A stretch of 10,456 bases of DNA from CAZGRP01 sp964527995 (lineage in GTDB: Bacteria > Zhuqueibacterota > Zhuqueibacteria > Oceanimicrobiales > CAZGRP01), in contig CAZGRP010000097.1 of the NCBI GenBank assembly GCA_964527995.1, forward strand, positions 1-10,456, in the 5' to 3' direction. Position numbers and translations under genes: made by a program. This document shows positions 1 through 6,991 of the stretch, piece by piece. Within the stretch, counting starts at the first letter, position 1. Each line of letters starts with the position of its first letter. The notes below the pieces were generated by a model. The model made no database searches, was not told where the DNA came from, and saw only the letters and a program-made list of their open reading frames with translations.

Positions 1-2
1 TG

Positions 3-140
3 GGTCTGGAGGCGATTCCATCTGGTCTGGCGCACCGATTGACGGACCAGGGGACGTGGGGGTATGACGAGCTGGTCGAGCTGGCGGAGAAGTGTTACGA
101 ACTGAAGGTGCGCGGCATCGACAGTGTCGCGGAGAGGTGA
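3..140 (+). CDS. C-terminal end of an unidentified protein (5' end outside window)
   Basis: An open frame enters from the left edge (first full codon at base 3) and ends at TGA 138-140, giving 45 residues. The codons end mostly in G or C (many GAG, CTG, GCG, GAC), and the peptide looks like a soluble amphipathic helix near its end, with a stretch reading YDELVELAEKCYELK. I do not recognise the family. It is the only plus-strand gene candidate and is convergent with the ABC ATPase, whose last 15 codons it overlaps by 46 bases. That overlap is long for convergent genes and is the main reason for caution. It could be a chance open frame, since no start or domain is visible. Confidence 0.45.
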   Translation, partial: GLEAIPSGLAHRLTDQGTWGYDELVELAEKCYELKVRGIDSVAER

Positions 141-823
141 TCCCGGATTTCCTCAACGGTTCCCATTCGCTCGATTCGGCCCGCTTTCATCACCACGATA
201 CGCGTGCCGATGTCGAAGGCCTCCTCCCTGTCGTGGGTGACGTAGAGCAGCGTGAAGCCAAGTTGCCTCTGAAGTCTGAGGATCTCCATTCGCAGCCGGA
301 CGTTCAGCTCGTAGTCGAGATTGGAGAGCGGCTCGTCCATCAGGAGCGCTTTCGGCTGCAAGACCAGGGCTCGCGCCAGCGCCACCCGCTGCTGCTGCCC
401 TCCTGACAATTCGGCTGGCCTGGCGGCGATCTCCTCTTCCATCTGAACGAGGCCGAGAACCTCGCGGATGCGCCGCGACCTCTCACTCGCCCGAACCCCC
501 CGGGCCTTCAGGCCAAATTCAAGATTCCCCTTGACCGTCAGGTGGGGCCAAAGGGCCAGATCCTGAAACACCATCCCCAGGTTGCGATCCTCGGGTTCCT
601 TGAGGTTGCGACCCTCTGCTGCAACCACCTCGCCGTCAATCGCTATGGTTCCGGAGTCCGGCGGAATGAAGCCGGCCAGGAGCCTGAGAAGCGTGGTTTT
701 CCCGCAACCGGAAGGACCGAGAACCACAATGCGTTCCCCTTCTTCGATTTCCAGCGTGAGGTCCTGGATGGCGCGTTTTGCGTTGTACGACTTGGATACG
801 GATTTAAACTCGATGATATTCAT
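95..823 (-). CDS. ABC transporter ATP-binding protein (iron/polyamine/thiamine importer class)
   Basis: The cytoplasmic ATPase powers uptake through the fused permease encoded just upstream. In 242 residues it has every ABC motif: Walker A GPSGCGKTT (36-44), Q-loop Gln87, signature LSGGQ (139-143), Walker B LLMDEP (160-165), D-loop SNLD (167-170) and switch His197. The sequence resembles the FbpC/PotA/ThiQ group. FbpC and PotA proteins usually run to about 350 residues with a C-terminal TOBE-type regulatory domain. That domain is absent here, as in the shorter ThiQ-like ATPases. The ATG at 823 has AGAGGA four bases upstream and lies inside the permease gene (20-base overlap), so the two are probably translationally coupled. 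It is the last gene of the operon. The substrate cannot be read from the ATPase. Confidence 0.95.
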   Translation of the reverse strand: MNIIEFKSVSKSYNAKRAIQDLTLEIEEGERIVVLGPSGCGKTTLLRLLAGFIPPDSGTIAIDGEVVAAEGRNLKEPEDRNLGMVFQDLALWPHLTVKGNLEFGLKARGVRASERSRRIREVLGLVQMEEEIAARPAELSGGQQQRVALARALVLQPKALLMDEPLSNLDYELNVRLRMEILRLQRQLGFTLLYVTHDREEAFDIGTRIVVMKAGRIERMGTVEEIRDHLSATLSMPRTFSS

Positions 824-2402
824 GGCGTCCTCTGAACACTACCGCAAGAAGGCCGAGGGGCAACAGCGTCGCCACGACCAGGATCACAGACAGTGCGGCG
901 ATAAGAGCAGCCGAGCCGTTCGCCATGAGCGTAAAAATGCGGACCGGCAGCGTGTCATGTCCGGCAGGATAAACCAGCATGGTGATCCCCATGTCGCGCA
1001 GGCTGAAAATGTATCCAACCAGCCACGCTGCGATGAGCCCGCGCTTTGCCAAGGGAGCAACGATCAGGCTCAACCGCCGCAGCCATCTTGCGCCTGCGAT
1101 CTGGGCGGCCTCCTCCATCGACGGTGGGACCTGAGCGAGCGTCGACACCGTAATGCGGCTGGTGAGAGCGGTGTAGCGGCCCAGGTAGCCAACGAGGATG
1201 ATGGCCGGTGTGGCGTAGATGAAGTTTGTCCACGGCCGGTTCCACAGGCTGATCAGCCCGATGCCGATGACGGTGCCGGGCAGGGCAAAAAGGAACAGGG
1301 TCAAGCTATCGACGCTGCGCCAGAACGGCAGGGCCCGGGTGTGGATGAGATAACCCGCCAGGAAGCCGAGAACCGTGAGCAGCGAAGCGCCGATGGCGGC
1401 ATACGTGAGGCTGCGAAGGAGGCTGTCGCCGGCCCTGGTCAAGGCTTCCGCGTAGGCGCCTGGCGACAACAATGATTGGAACACCAACACCAGGAGCGGC
1501 ACCGCCACAACGACGAGGCAAAGCACGCTCACGATCCCCAGAAACACCTTGCGTGAGGGCCCCAAGTGGATTTCCAGCGCTGGCTCGCCGTCGGGCGCAG
1601 GTCGAAGTTGGTAGGTTTTGTCGCGCAGGAAGGCACGCTCGATGAGCAGCACCAGGAAGGTGATGATCGCCAGGGGAATCGCCGCGGCGGTTGCATTTCC
1701 GAAGTTGTAGAAGGCCGAGAACTGCGTGAAGCTTTCCACCGGGAAGACCTCATATCTCAAGAAAGTAGGTACTCCGAATTCTCCCATGGTGAGAAGGAAG
1801 ACCAGCATGGCGGCCAGGAGGACACCCGGCAGGATCAACGGAATCGTAATCCCTCTGAGCACGCGTACCCATCCGGCAGCCAGCTTGCCTGCCTCCTCCA
1901 GTCGCGGGTTGATCGTCTTGAGATAGGTGAGGGTGAGCAGCATCACGATCGGCATGAAGGTCGACACGAGGACGAGAACGCAGCCGGGCAGCCCGAAGAG
2001 CCATCCAGAGGTCGCTTGTGCCACGGACGGTCCGAGCAGCCGGGCCAACAGTCCCTCCTTGCCGAGGATGTCAAACCACGAGATAGCGATGACGTACGGA
2101 GGGAGCAGCAAAGGGACGGTGAACAGGACCGTGAACCAGTGGCGAAACGGCAGGTCGGTCTTGCCGAGCAGGATCCCCAGCGGCAGCCCGATGGCAATCG
2201 CCAGCAGGGTGGTCAGGCTCGACAGGGAAAGACTGCGCCCCAGCAGCGTCCAGCCCCGGGGGGAGGCCAACACGCCCTGATAGGAAGCGAGGCTCAGACG
2301 TCCTCCCACGTCTACGCTTCTGGCAAACATGACGAGGAGAGGGAGGAGGCCGATCACCAGGAGCAACAGCGCAACCGATGTCAGGACCGCGGTTCTGGTC
2401 AT
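804..2402 (-). CDS. ABC transporter permease with two fused BPD_transp_1 domains (FbpB/ThiP-like)
   Basis: This 532-residue inner-membrane protein probably forms the whole translocation channel as one chain. It holds two MetI-like domains, each with a cytoplasmic EAA-type loop that contacts the ATPase: EEAGKLAAGW near 169-178 and EEAAQIAGARW near 430-440. Hydrophobic segments are plain at about 8-26, 62-80, 91-109, 141-160, 189-206, 241-257, 286-309, 335-352, 366-384, 398-408 and 500-523. A polar linker (about 258-284) joins the halves. I start it at the ATG at 2402 because that codon shares one base with the binding-protein stop (TGATG). A longer in-frame start at 2552 would add 50 non-membrane residues and run 150 bases into the neighbour. 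The fused layout is typical of ferric, thiamine and aminoethylphosphonate importers. Confidence 0.93.
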   Translation of the reverse strand: MTRTAVLTSVALLLLVIGLLPLLVMFARSVDVGGRLSLASYQGVLASPRGWTLLGRSLSLSSLTTLLAIAIGLPLGILLGKTDLPFRHWFTVLFTVPLLLPPYVIAISWFDILGKEGLLARLLGPSVAQATSGWLFGLPGCVLVLVSTFMPIVMLLTLTYLKTINPRLEEAGKLAAGWVRVLRGITIPLILPGVLLAAMLVFLLTMGEFGVPTFLRYEVFPVESFTQFSAFYNFGNATAAAIPLAIITFLVLLIERAFLRDKTYQLRPAPDGEPALEIHLGPSRKVFLGIVSVLCLVVVAVPLLVLVFQSLLSPGAYAEALTRAGDSLLRSLTYAAIGASLLTVLGFLAGYLIHTRALPFWRSVDSLTLFLFALPGTVIGIGLISLWNRPWTNFIYATPAIILVGYLGRYTALTSRITVSTLAQVPPSMEEAAQIAGARWLRRLSLIVAPLAKRGLIAAWLVGYIFSLRDMGITMLVYPAGHDTLPVRIFTLMANGSAALIAALSVILVVATLLPLGLLAVVFRGRHEYHRV

Positions 2403-3409
2403 CAAAAGCCAACCCAGTCCTTCAGAAACGGCTGGATCTCCTGCATTTTCCTGGCTACCGCAGCGTAGTTGATTTTCATGATCTTGATGGCGCTGATCGG
2501 TTTCACCACCGCAGGCATCGGAACATCGGGGTGCAGAGGGATCTGGGCGCAATCGGCAAATGCAAGCTTCCGCTCGGTTTCTCGCGACAGAAGATAGTCG
2601 ATGAGCCTCCTGGCGTTGTCTGGGTGCGGCGCACCTTTGATGAGAACCGTAGCGTTGGGTACGATCAGGCAGCCGATCTCGCCGTCTCCCTGATCAGGAT
2701 AGATCATCTCAATCGGTTTCCCCTGCTTGATGCGGTTGATGGCGTCATCGCTGTCCACAAGGCTGAAGTCGAACTCCCCCGACGCTACGAAATCGGCGCT
2801 CTCGCCGTTGCTGGTAGAGACCTTGACCCCGTTCGCCTTCATGTCATTCATGAATGCCTTGGCGCGCTGATCGCCCCAGAGAATGAACAGCGCGGCCATC
2901 TCGGCGGTGGTGGTCCCAAAGAGGGGATTGGCGATGACGGTCCTGCCTTTCCAGCGCGGATCGGTGTAGTCCAGGATGGAGGTCGGCTTGTCCTTTACTC
3001 TCTTATTGACAATGAGCACCCTGGCTCTGGCGGAGAAGCCGGTCCAGTAGCCGTCCGGGTCTTTGAAGAGGGCCGGGATGTCGCGGGCATTGGGTGAAAA
3101 GTACGGCGCCGAGATCCCCCGCTGTTTCAGCACCTCGGCGCGGATGGGTTCATTGGCCCAGTAGACATCGGCTTGCGGGTTGTCTTTCTCGGCGATGAGG
3201 CGATTCATCACGCCGGTACTCTTCGCTTCCTCGGTATCGAACACCGTCTTGACCTTGATCCCGGTTTCCTGCTCGAAATCCTTGAGAATCGGCTCGGAGA
3301 ATACCTGGTCCTCGCTGACATAGACGACAACCTGGTTGGATTTCGTTGAGCAGGAAACGAGGAGGAGCGTCGAGAGAAGGAGGACGGTGTATTGAATTCG
3401 TGAAGACAT
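2402..3409 (-). CDS. extracellular solute-binding lipoprotein, family 1 (FbpA-like fold)
   Basis: This is the substrate-binding component of the ABC importer and first gene of the operon. From the ATG at 3409 it has 335 residues: a short lipoprotein signal peptide with lipobox LVSC (Cys20), so it is probably anchored to a membrane on the periplasmic side, then VVVYVSEDQVFSEPILKDFE, a typical opening of ferric-type family 1 binding proteins. NPQADVYWANEP and RARVLIVNKR are further landmarks. A GTG at 3418 would add three residues, but AGGG at 3418-3421 lies eight bases before the ATG, so ATG is preferred. Ferric-binding proteins usually carry a Tyr-Tyr pair in the second half. The equivalent stretch here reads VDSDDAINRI (218-227), so iron is doubtful. 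Other candidates include organophosphonate, thiamine or an unknown anion. Confidence 0.9.
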   Translation of the reverse strand: MSSRIQYTVLLLSTLLLVSCSTKSNQVVVYVSEDQVFSEPILKDFEQETGIKVKTVFDTEEAKSTGVMNRLIAEKDNPQADVYWANEPIRAEVLKQRGISAPYFSPNARDIPALFKDPDGYWTGFSARARVLIVNKRVKDKPTSILDYTDPRWKGRTVIANPLFGTTTAEMAALFILWGDQRAKAFMNDMKANGVKVSTSNGESADFVASGEFDFSLVDSDDAINRIKQGKPIEMIYPDQGDGEIGCLIVPNATVLIKGAPHPDNARRLIDYLLSRETERKLAFADCAQIPLHPDVPMPAVVKPISAIKIMKINYAAVARKMQEIQPFLKDWVGF

Positions 3410-3417
3410 AGTGATCA

Positions 3418-3421
3418 CCCT
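3418..3421 (-). promoter_or_regulatory. ribosome binding site deciding the start of the solute-binding protein
   Basis: AGGG on the minus strand sits eight bases before the ATG at 3409. It overlaps the competing GTG at 3416-3418, which has no purine-rich element at a suitable distance, so the ATG is the better start. Confidence 0.6.
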
Positions 3422-3422
3422 G

Positions 3423-3548
3423 TCATTGCCAGCAGCACTCGACCGGGGTCCTTCTTTCGGAAAGGAACAGTCGCCCAGCCGGTAGTTTCTGAAGGAGATG
3501 CTCCAACGGATAAAAGCGGCCAGCGGATTCGGTTCCCAAAAGATTTCT
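3423..3548 (+). repeat. direct repeat module 1, copy A
   Basis: This 126-base segment matches 3686-3811 without gaps at a constant offset of 263 bases. Over the best 97 bases (3452-3548) I count 76 identities. The left 29 bases are weaker (19 identities). Shared words include AAGGAACAGTC, CCAGCCGG and AGTTTCTGAAG. A 27-base part (3503-3529) is also found at 9192-9218. Confidence 0.8.
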
Positions 3549-3604
3549 GAAGCCGCCCGAACTCAGGCGCGTCGGGGGGCAACGAGCACCGGAAGTGAAC
3601 TGCC

Positions 3605-3645
3605 TGACCGCAGAGTTCGCCGAGAAGGCGCCGAGTCCGCAAGGA
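3605..3645 (+). repeat. possible degenerate fragment of repeat module 2
   Basis: The stretch after copy A contains CCGCAGAGTTCGCCGAGAAG. It shares the CGCAGAG...GAG vocabulary of the module 2 copies at 3830-3937 and 9222-9329 and occupies the same place relative to copy A as module 2 does to copy B. The match is short and partial. Confidence 0.35.
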
Positions 3646-3685
3646 GGGGATCCAGCATTCGTTGGCAGTTTCTGTCCGTTGGGCG

Positions 3686-3811
3686 TCCTTGCGATTAGGT
3701 CTTGACCGTCGTCGTTCTTTCGCGAAGGAACAGTCATCCAGCCGGAAGTTTCTGAAGAAGACATTCCAACTGATGAGAGCCGCCAAGAGATTCAGTTCCC
3801 GAAAGGTCTCC
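3686..3811 (+). repeat. direct repeat module 1, copy B
   Basis: This is the second copy of the module at 3423-3548, in the same orientation. It is followed directly by module 2 (3830-3937), so modules 1 and 2 form a composite unit. The divergence from copy A (about one base in five in the core) shows that the duplication is old or that the copies arrived separately. Confidence 0.8.
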
Positions 3812-3829
3812 TGCCGTGCGCAACAGGCG

Positions 3830-3937
3830 GAGTTTGTCAACGTGGAGATCGCAAAGAATGCAGAGTCGAGTGCTCTGCGGGCTCAGCGAACTCAGCGTTT
3901 TTGTAGGTTCCTCAGGTTCGCCTGGCCTCTTCTAAGA
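3830..3937 (+). repeat. dispersed repeat module 2, copy 1
   Basis: The reverse complement of 9222-9329 aligns along this segment with few gaps. The strongest part shares GAGATCGCAAAGAA and the 17-base word TGCTCTGCGGGCTCAGC (3871-3887), and weaker similarity continues through AGGTT and TCTAAGA-type sequence to about 3937. CGCAGAG-rich intergenic repeats of this kind, translating as NxEIAKNAE in one frame, look to me like a dispersed family rather than a coding element. That last point is recollection, not something the sequence proves. Confidence 0.75.
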
Positions 3938-3996
3938 GCGCTTTCCGTGTCAGTTCCATTTCTGTGACCCCCTTTCTGGATGAAAGCCCCTTCTTA

Positions 3997-6279
3997 TCAC
4001 AACGCGAAGCGCCACACGAATTTGCTGAGCACCGTCGTATCCGATATGAGCCAGCGATCTTTGGGAGTTTCGACCGCCTGGTTCACCACGAAGTAGAAAT
4101 CGCTCCCTGGCTTGGGGATCCAGTTTACTCGAAAATTCAGGCGGATCCTCTCATCATCGTTGTTCCACTGCGCGAACCAAGAACCGAAAAGCTTCGGGCT
4201 CAGGGCAAACTCGGCCCGGCTGCCGAATTCATGGATCGTGAAGCGGCCGGCAGGAAGGCGGATGCGGTTCTGCCGGTAGTCCCCGCTGATGCTGAGATAC
4301 TTGCTGAATCGCCAGACGAGGCGGCCGGAAGCCTCGATGCGGGTTCCGTTGTAGAAGTTCCCCCAGTTGATGAAAAGCTCGCTGGACAGGGGGCGCCCCT
4401 GGAAGGTCTCGAATTGGAGCTCGTAGTGGGTAAACCAGTAGGTGCCCTTCGGAATGGTGACGCCGTGGTGGATCTCGAAGTCCTCGGTCAGATTCTCGGC
4501 AGTGCGCTGGATGTTGAATTCGAAGAACTCGCCGCTCTTGGTGGAGAAGCCGAGAGGTCTGAACTCCGACCAAAGCGACTGCAGCTCGCCGGTTTCATCG
4601 TCGACGTAGTAGTTGAAATCAAAGGGCTTGAAGACCAGACGGCGAATCCACGGCAGGAACCTGGGCCGTGGCATGATGCGCAGATCGGCGTTGTACATCT
4701 GGTAGTTGCGCCGCCGCAGGAAGCCAACCTCTGGGTTGAAGTCCCTCCCGGATCGATCCCACACAGCCGAGAAATCGACGCGGTCATTGGGATAGTCGAT
4801 GAACAGGCGGTGGGCGCTGCCCCTTTTGTGGACCGCGTCGGATGTATAGCTCTGCGCGAAAGCTGCACCGACCATGAAGTTCTTGTCTCCGAAGAGAGAG
4901 GAGGTGGAGTACAAAAGATCGAATCCGTACGTCGCGTTGGTGCGGTGCGGCTCCACTTTGCTGGTTGCGATCACCCCGATGGTGGACTGCTGCAGAACGT
5001 CTTGTTTCCAGCGCAGGACGCCATAGTTCGTCGAGGGCTGGGAATGGCTTCTGGCCGTCTGCAGGACCATGCCGCCGATTGTGGACCGTCCCTGCTTGCC
5101 GAGCAGGCGTGCACCTCCAAGGATGCGAATCTTCTCGCCGGTCCCGGAGAGTCCGATGCGCCGGCTGTAGAACGGCTGGATGCTGTGGCCCAGGCCGAAG
5201 TCGAAGAAGTTTTGTCCTTCGAGGAAGAACTTTCTTTTTTCGGGAAAGAACAAAGAGAAGCGGGTGAGATTGACCTGGGCCCGATCCGACTCCACCTGGG
5301 CAAAATCCGGATTGACCGTCAGGTTCAGCTTGAGGGTGGGGGTGATCAGATAATTCAGGTCGCCGCCGACATCTCGCACGGATCTGCTTCCGAGAATCCG
5401 GGGCTTCTCCACGCCGCCGAGGAGGTAAGGTCGAAATTCGAGCAAATCGACACTGTTGATGCCGCGCAGGCCGACCAGGGTGCCGGCTCGCGAGACCTGC
5501 TCCAGCTCTACATCCCGGGACCAGCCCTGCCACAGGACCTGCTCCCGCTTGCGGCGGATATTGCGCTCGAAGTTGATCCCCCATACCTGTTGGGGCGCGT
5601 CGCGAAATTTCAGGGTCGAGAACGGAATCACGAACTCGGCGAACCAGCCGGCCTCGGTGACGCGAGTCGCCACATCCCAGACGCCATCCCAGTCCCTGTT
5701 GACTCTGCGGCCGTTGTCGATCACCAGGGCGTCGAAGCGGGCACCGTTGGGATTGGTGACGAACAGATAACCATTGCGCCGATCGTGGTAGGTGTCGATG
5801 ATGATCTCGAAGTTGTCCTCCGTATCGTAATCGAAGTCCCGCTTCATCTTTTGGGCCACCAGCTTGTCGGGCTCGCGGTCGTAGCACCAGACGCCGACGT
5901 AGAGGGCATTCGGGCCATAGAGGATGGCGACCTCCGTGCGTTCCGTTGCCGGCTGGCCTTCGATCAGCTCGCGCTGGGTGAAGTTGGTGATGTGTTGCAC
6001 CGTTGCCCAATCCGGTTCGTCCAGCACGCCGTCCATGCGGATGGCCGAATGCACGGGCTGAGCGCGCACCGTATCGGGTTGGCTGTGCTGGGCGAACAGG
6101 GGACGGGCAGGCAGGAACGCCAGCCAGAGGGCGCACGAGAGCAAGAGGAGTCCTCTGTGCGCACAGCGGGGAGTCTTCCTGGTATCACCGGAATCGGCTG
6201 CCAGCGGAGGTTCTGCCTTGGAGCGGTCTGGGCTTGAAAGGATCGTGGAGTCGGGCGTCATCGTTCGGTTCATCTTCAC
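3997..6279 (-). CDS. CBM9-like domain fused to DUF5916-type outer-membrane beta-barrel
   Basis: This exported protein has about 760 residues. An unusually long charged N-terminus (1-42) precedes a hydrophobic core LLLLSCALWLAFL and a likely cleavage after PLFA (about 63). Residues about 78-256 form a family 9 carbohydrate-binding-like module, with landmarks MDGVLDEPDW, ALYVGVWCYD, TEDNFEIIIDTYHDRRNGY and NPNGARFDA. The rest is rich in alternating aromatic/polar strands and ends in FVWRFAL, as expected for an outer-membrane barrel. This is the DUF5916 architecture, whose function is not established. The GTG at 6279 overlaps the preceding gene's TGA by four bases (GTGA). An ATG two codons later (6273) is an equally good start. 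It is the last gene of the regulator operon. Surface binding or passage of a glycan is only an inference. Confidence 0.88.
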   Translation of the reverse strand: MKMNRTMTPDSTILSSPDRSKAEPPLAADSGDTRKTPRCAHRGLLLLSCALWLAFLPARPLFAQHSQPDTVRAQPVHSAIRMDGVLDEPDWATVQHITNFTQRELIEGQPATERTEVAILYGPNALYVGVWCYDREPDKLVAQKMKRDFDYDTEDNFEIIIDTYHDRRNGYLFVTNPNGARFDALVIDNGRRVNRDWDGVWDVATRVTEAGWFAEFVIPFSTLKFRDAPQQVWGINFERNIRRKREQVLWQGWSRDVELEQVSRAGTLVGLRGINSVDLLEFRPYLLGGVEKPRILGSRSVRDVGGDLNYLITPTLKLNLTVNPDFAQVESDRAQVNLTRFSLFFPEKRKFFLEGQNFFDFGLGHSIQPFYSRRIGLSGTGEKIRILGGARLLGKQGRSTIGGMVLQTARSHSQPSTNYGVLRWKQDVLQQSTIGVIATSKVEPHRTNATYGFDLLYSTSSLFGDKNFMVGAAFAQSYTSDAVHKRGSAHRLFIDYPNDRVDFSAVWDRSGRDFNPEVGFLRRRNYQMYNADLRIMPRPRFLPWIRRLVFKPFDFNYYVDDETGELQSLWSEFRPLGFSTKSGEFFEFNIQRTAENLTEDFEIHHGVTIPKGTYWFTHYELQFETFQGRPLSSELFINWGNFYNGTRIEASGRLVWRFSKYLSISGDYRQNRIRLPAGRFTIHEFGSRAEFALSPKLFGSWFAQWNNDDERIRLNFRVNWIPKPGSDFYFVVNQAVETPKDRWLISDTTVLSKFVWRFAL

Positions 6280-6959
6280 TTGGCTGGAACGATCTGCAGA
6301 TCATCGAAGGCGGTTTCGGCATCTGCCTTGCTCCATAGCCCGATACCTCCGGGCTGCGGGAACGTGCTGTCGGTCGCTTCGAGCAACTTCTTCCCGTCGA
6401 GGTAGCCCTGGATGCGATTGCCGCGGTGGACAATCCGCAAGGTGTACCACCTGCCGAAGGTCAGCTTGAGCCGGGCGCTGGCGAGCATCCTCCGGGCCCC
6501 GTTCTTGACATAGTAGACTCTGAAGTTGTTCTCCAGCGGATTGGCCCGTGAGATGTAGTAGTTGTCCTTGTCCTGCACTCGCCAGATGACACCACCGCCC
6601 TGGTCTTCTTCGCCCGTCAGTGCCTCGAAGTGGACCGAAATCTCCCCGTCCAGAAAAGAGACCGAGTCGGTCCAACAGAGGTTGAACGTACCGCCAAAGG
6701 CATGTTTCGGAGGTCGCACTACCAGAACCTTGGTGCCCGAGGGGGCTTCCTCCTCCTCGACAACGTGCCACTTGGCAAGGGGCCCTTTGCGGTTGGTGGC
6801 TTCTACCTTCCACCCCGCTGGGATTTTACCGATGTCGACGTTCTCGAAGGTCCACTTCCTGGCCGTCTTGTCGGCTTTGCCACCGGCCATCCCCAAGGCC
6901 GTCACTGCGGCACCCAACGTAATCGCCAGCACCATTTGGACACGAAGACGGTATCTCAT
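6276..6959 (-). CDS. secreted concanavalin A-like (DUF1080 / LamG-like) protein
   Basis: This is a 227-residue exported protein: signal peptide (MRYRLRVQMVLAITLGAAVT, Ala/Gly-rich to about 27), then a single jelly-roll domain. Landmarks are FENVDIGKIPAGW (38-50), DGEISVHFEALTGEEDQGGGVIWR (104-127), DNYYISRANPLENNFRVYYV (132-151), YTLRIVHRGNRIQGYLDGKKL (172-192) and GGIGLWSKADAETAFDDL (204-221). These match the DUF1080/3-keto-disaccharide hydrolase-like and LamG sugar-binding group. I cannot point to catalytic residues, so binding without hydrolysis is possible. A GTG ten codons upstream (6989) exists, but a perfect AGGAGG sits six bases before the ATG at 6959. The gene starts 32 bases after the kinase stop and overlaps the start of the barrel gene, so all are probably co-transcribed. 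Confidence 0.88.
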   Translation of the reverse strand: MRYRLRVQMVLAITLGAAVTALGMAGGKADKTARKWTFENVDIGKIPAGWKVEATNRKGPLAKWHVVEEEEAPSGTKVLVVRPPKHAFGGTFNLCWTDSVSFLDGEISVHFEALTGEEDQGGGVIWRVQDKDNYYISRANPLENNFRVYYVKNGARRMLASARLKLTFGRWYTLRIVHRGNRIQGYLDGKKLLEATDSTFPQPGGIGLWSKADAETAFDDLQIVPAK

Positions 6960-6965
6960 GGCTTG

Positions 6966-6971
6966 CCTCCT
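6966..6971 (-). promoter_or_regulatory. strong ribosome binding site (AGGAGG) of the secreted lectin-like protein
   Basis: A consensus Shine-Dalgarno lies six bases before the ATG at 6959, in the 32-base gap after the kinase gene. It decides the start against the GTG at 6989. Confidence 0.85.
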
Positions 6972-6991
6972 CGATCTTGCTTGTTCCACAG

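Larger units (their letters stand above)
3410..3996. other. gene-free interval carrying composite repeats
   Basis: This 587-base stretch separates the barrel-protein gene from the ABC operon. Several open frames cross it, but all overlap one another, use atypical codons and are made of repeat sequence, so I call none of them genes. It contains two direct copies of a 126-bp repeat and a second repeat module that recurs inverted near 9222-9329. The promoter of the ABC operon should lie here, but I see no convincing -35/-10 pair. I also see no clear terminator for the barrel gene. Confidence 0.75.

Noticed and set aside
804..2552. Longer permease start at 2552
   Set aside because: It would add 50 polar residues and overlap the binding-protein gene by 150 bases. 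The TGATG junction at 2400-2404 gives a natural start.
582..3097. Several long plus-strand frames (582-1475, 1566-2468, 2378-3097) opposite the ABC genes
   Set aside because: They give low-complexity Gln/Arg/Gly-rich or unstructured translations without motifs, opposite well-supported transporter genes.
3415..3967. Open frames inside the gap (3415-3840, 3423-3764, 3498-3698, 3662-3967)
   Set aside because: They overlap one another on both strands and consist of repeat-module sequence. No ribosome site or domain supports them.
3970..3992. CTTTC-TGGAT-GAAAG hairpin beyond the barrel gene stop
   Set aside because: The stem is only five bases, the flanking G runs cannot pair on the same strand and no U-tract follows, so it is too weak to call a terminator.
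3964..6237. 757-codon plus-strand open frame opposite the barrel gene
   Set aside because: It is an antisense shadow caused by strong third-position GC bias. The translation has no signal peptide or domain, and the minus-strand frame has clear family motifs.
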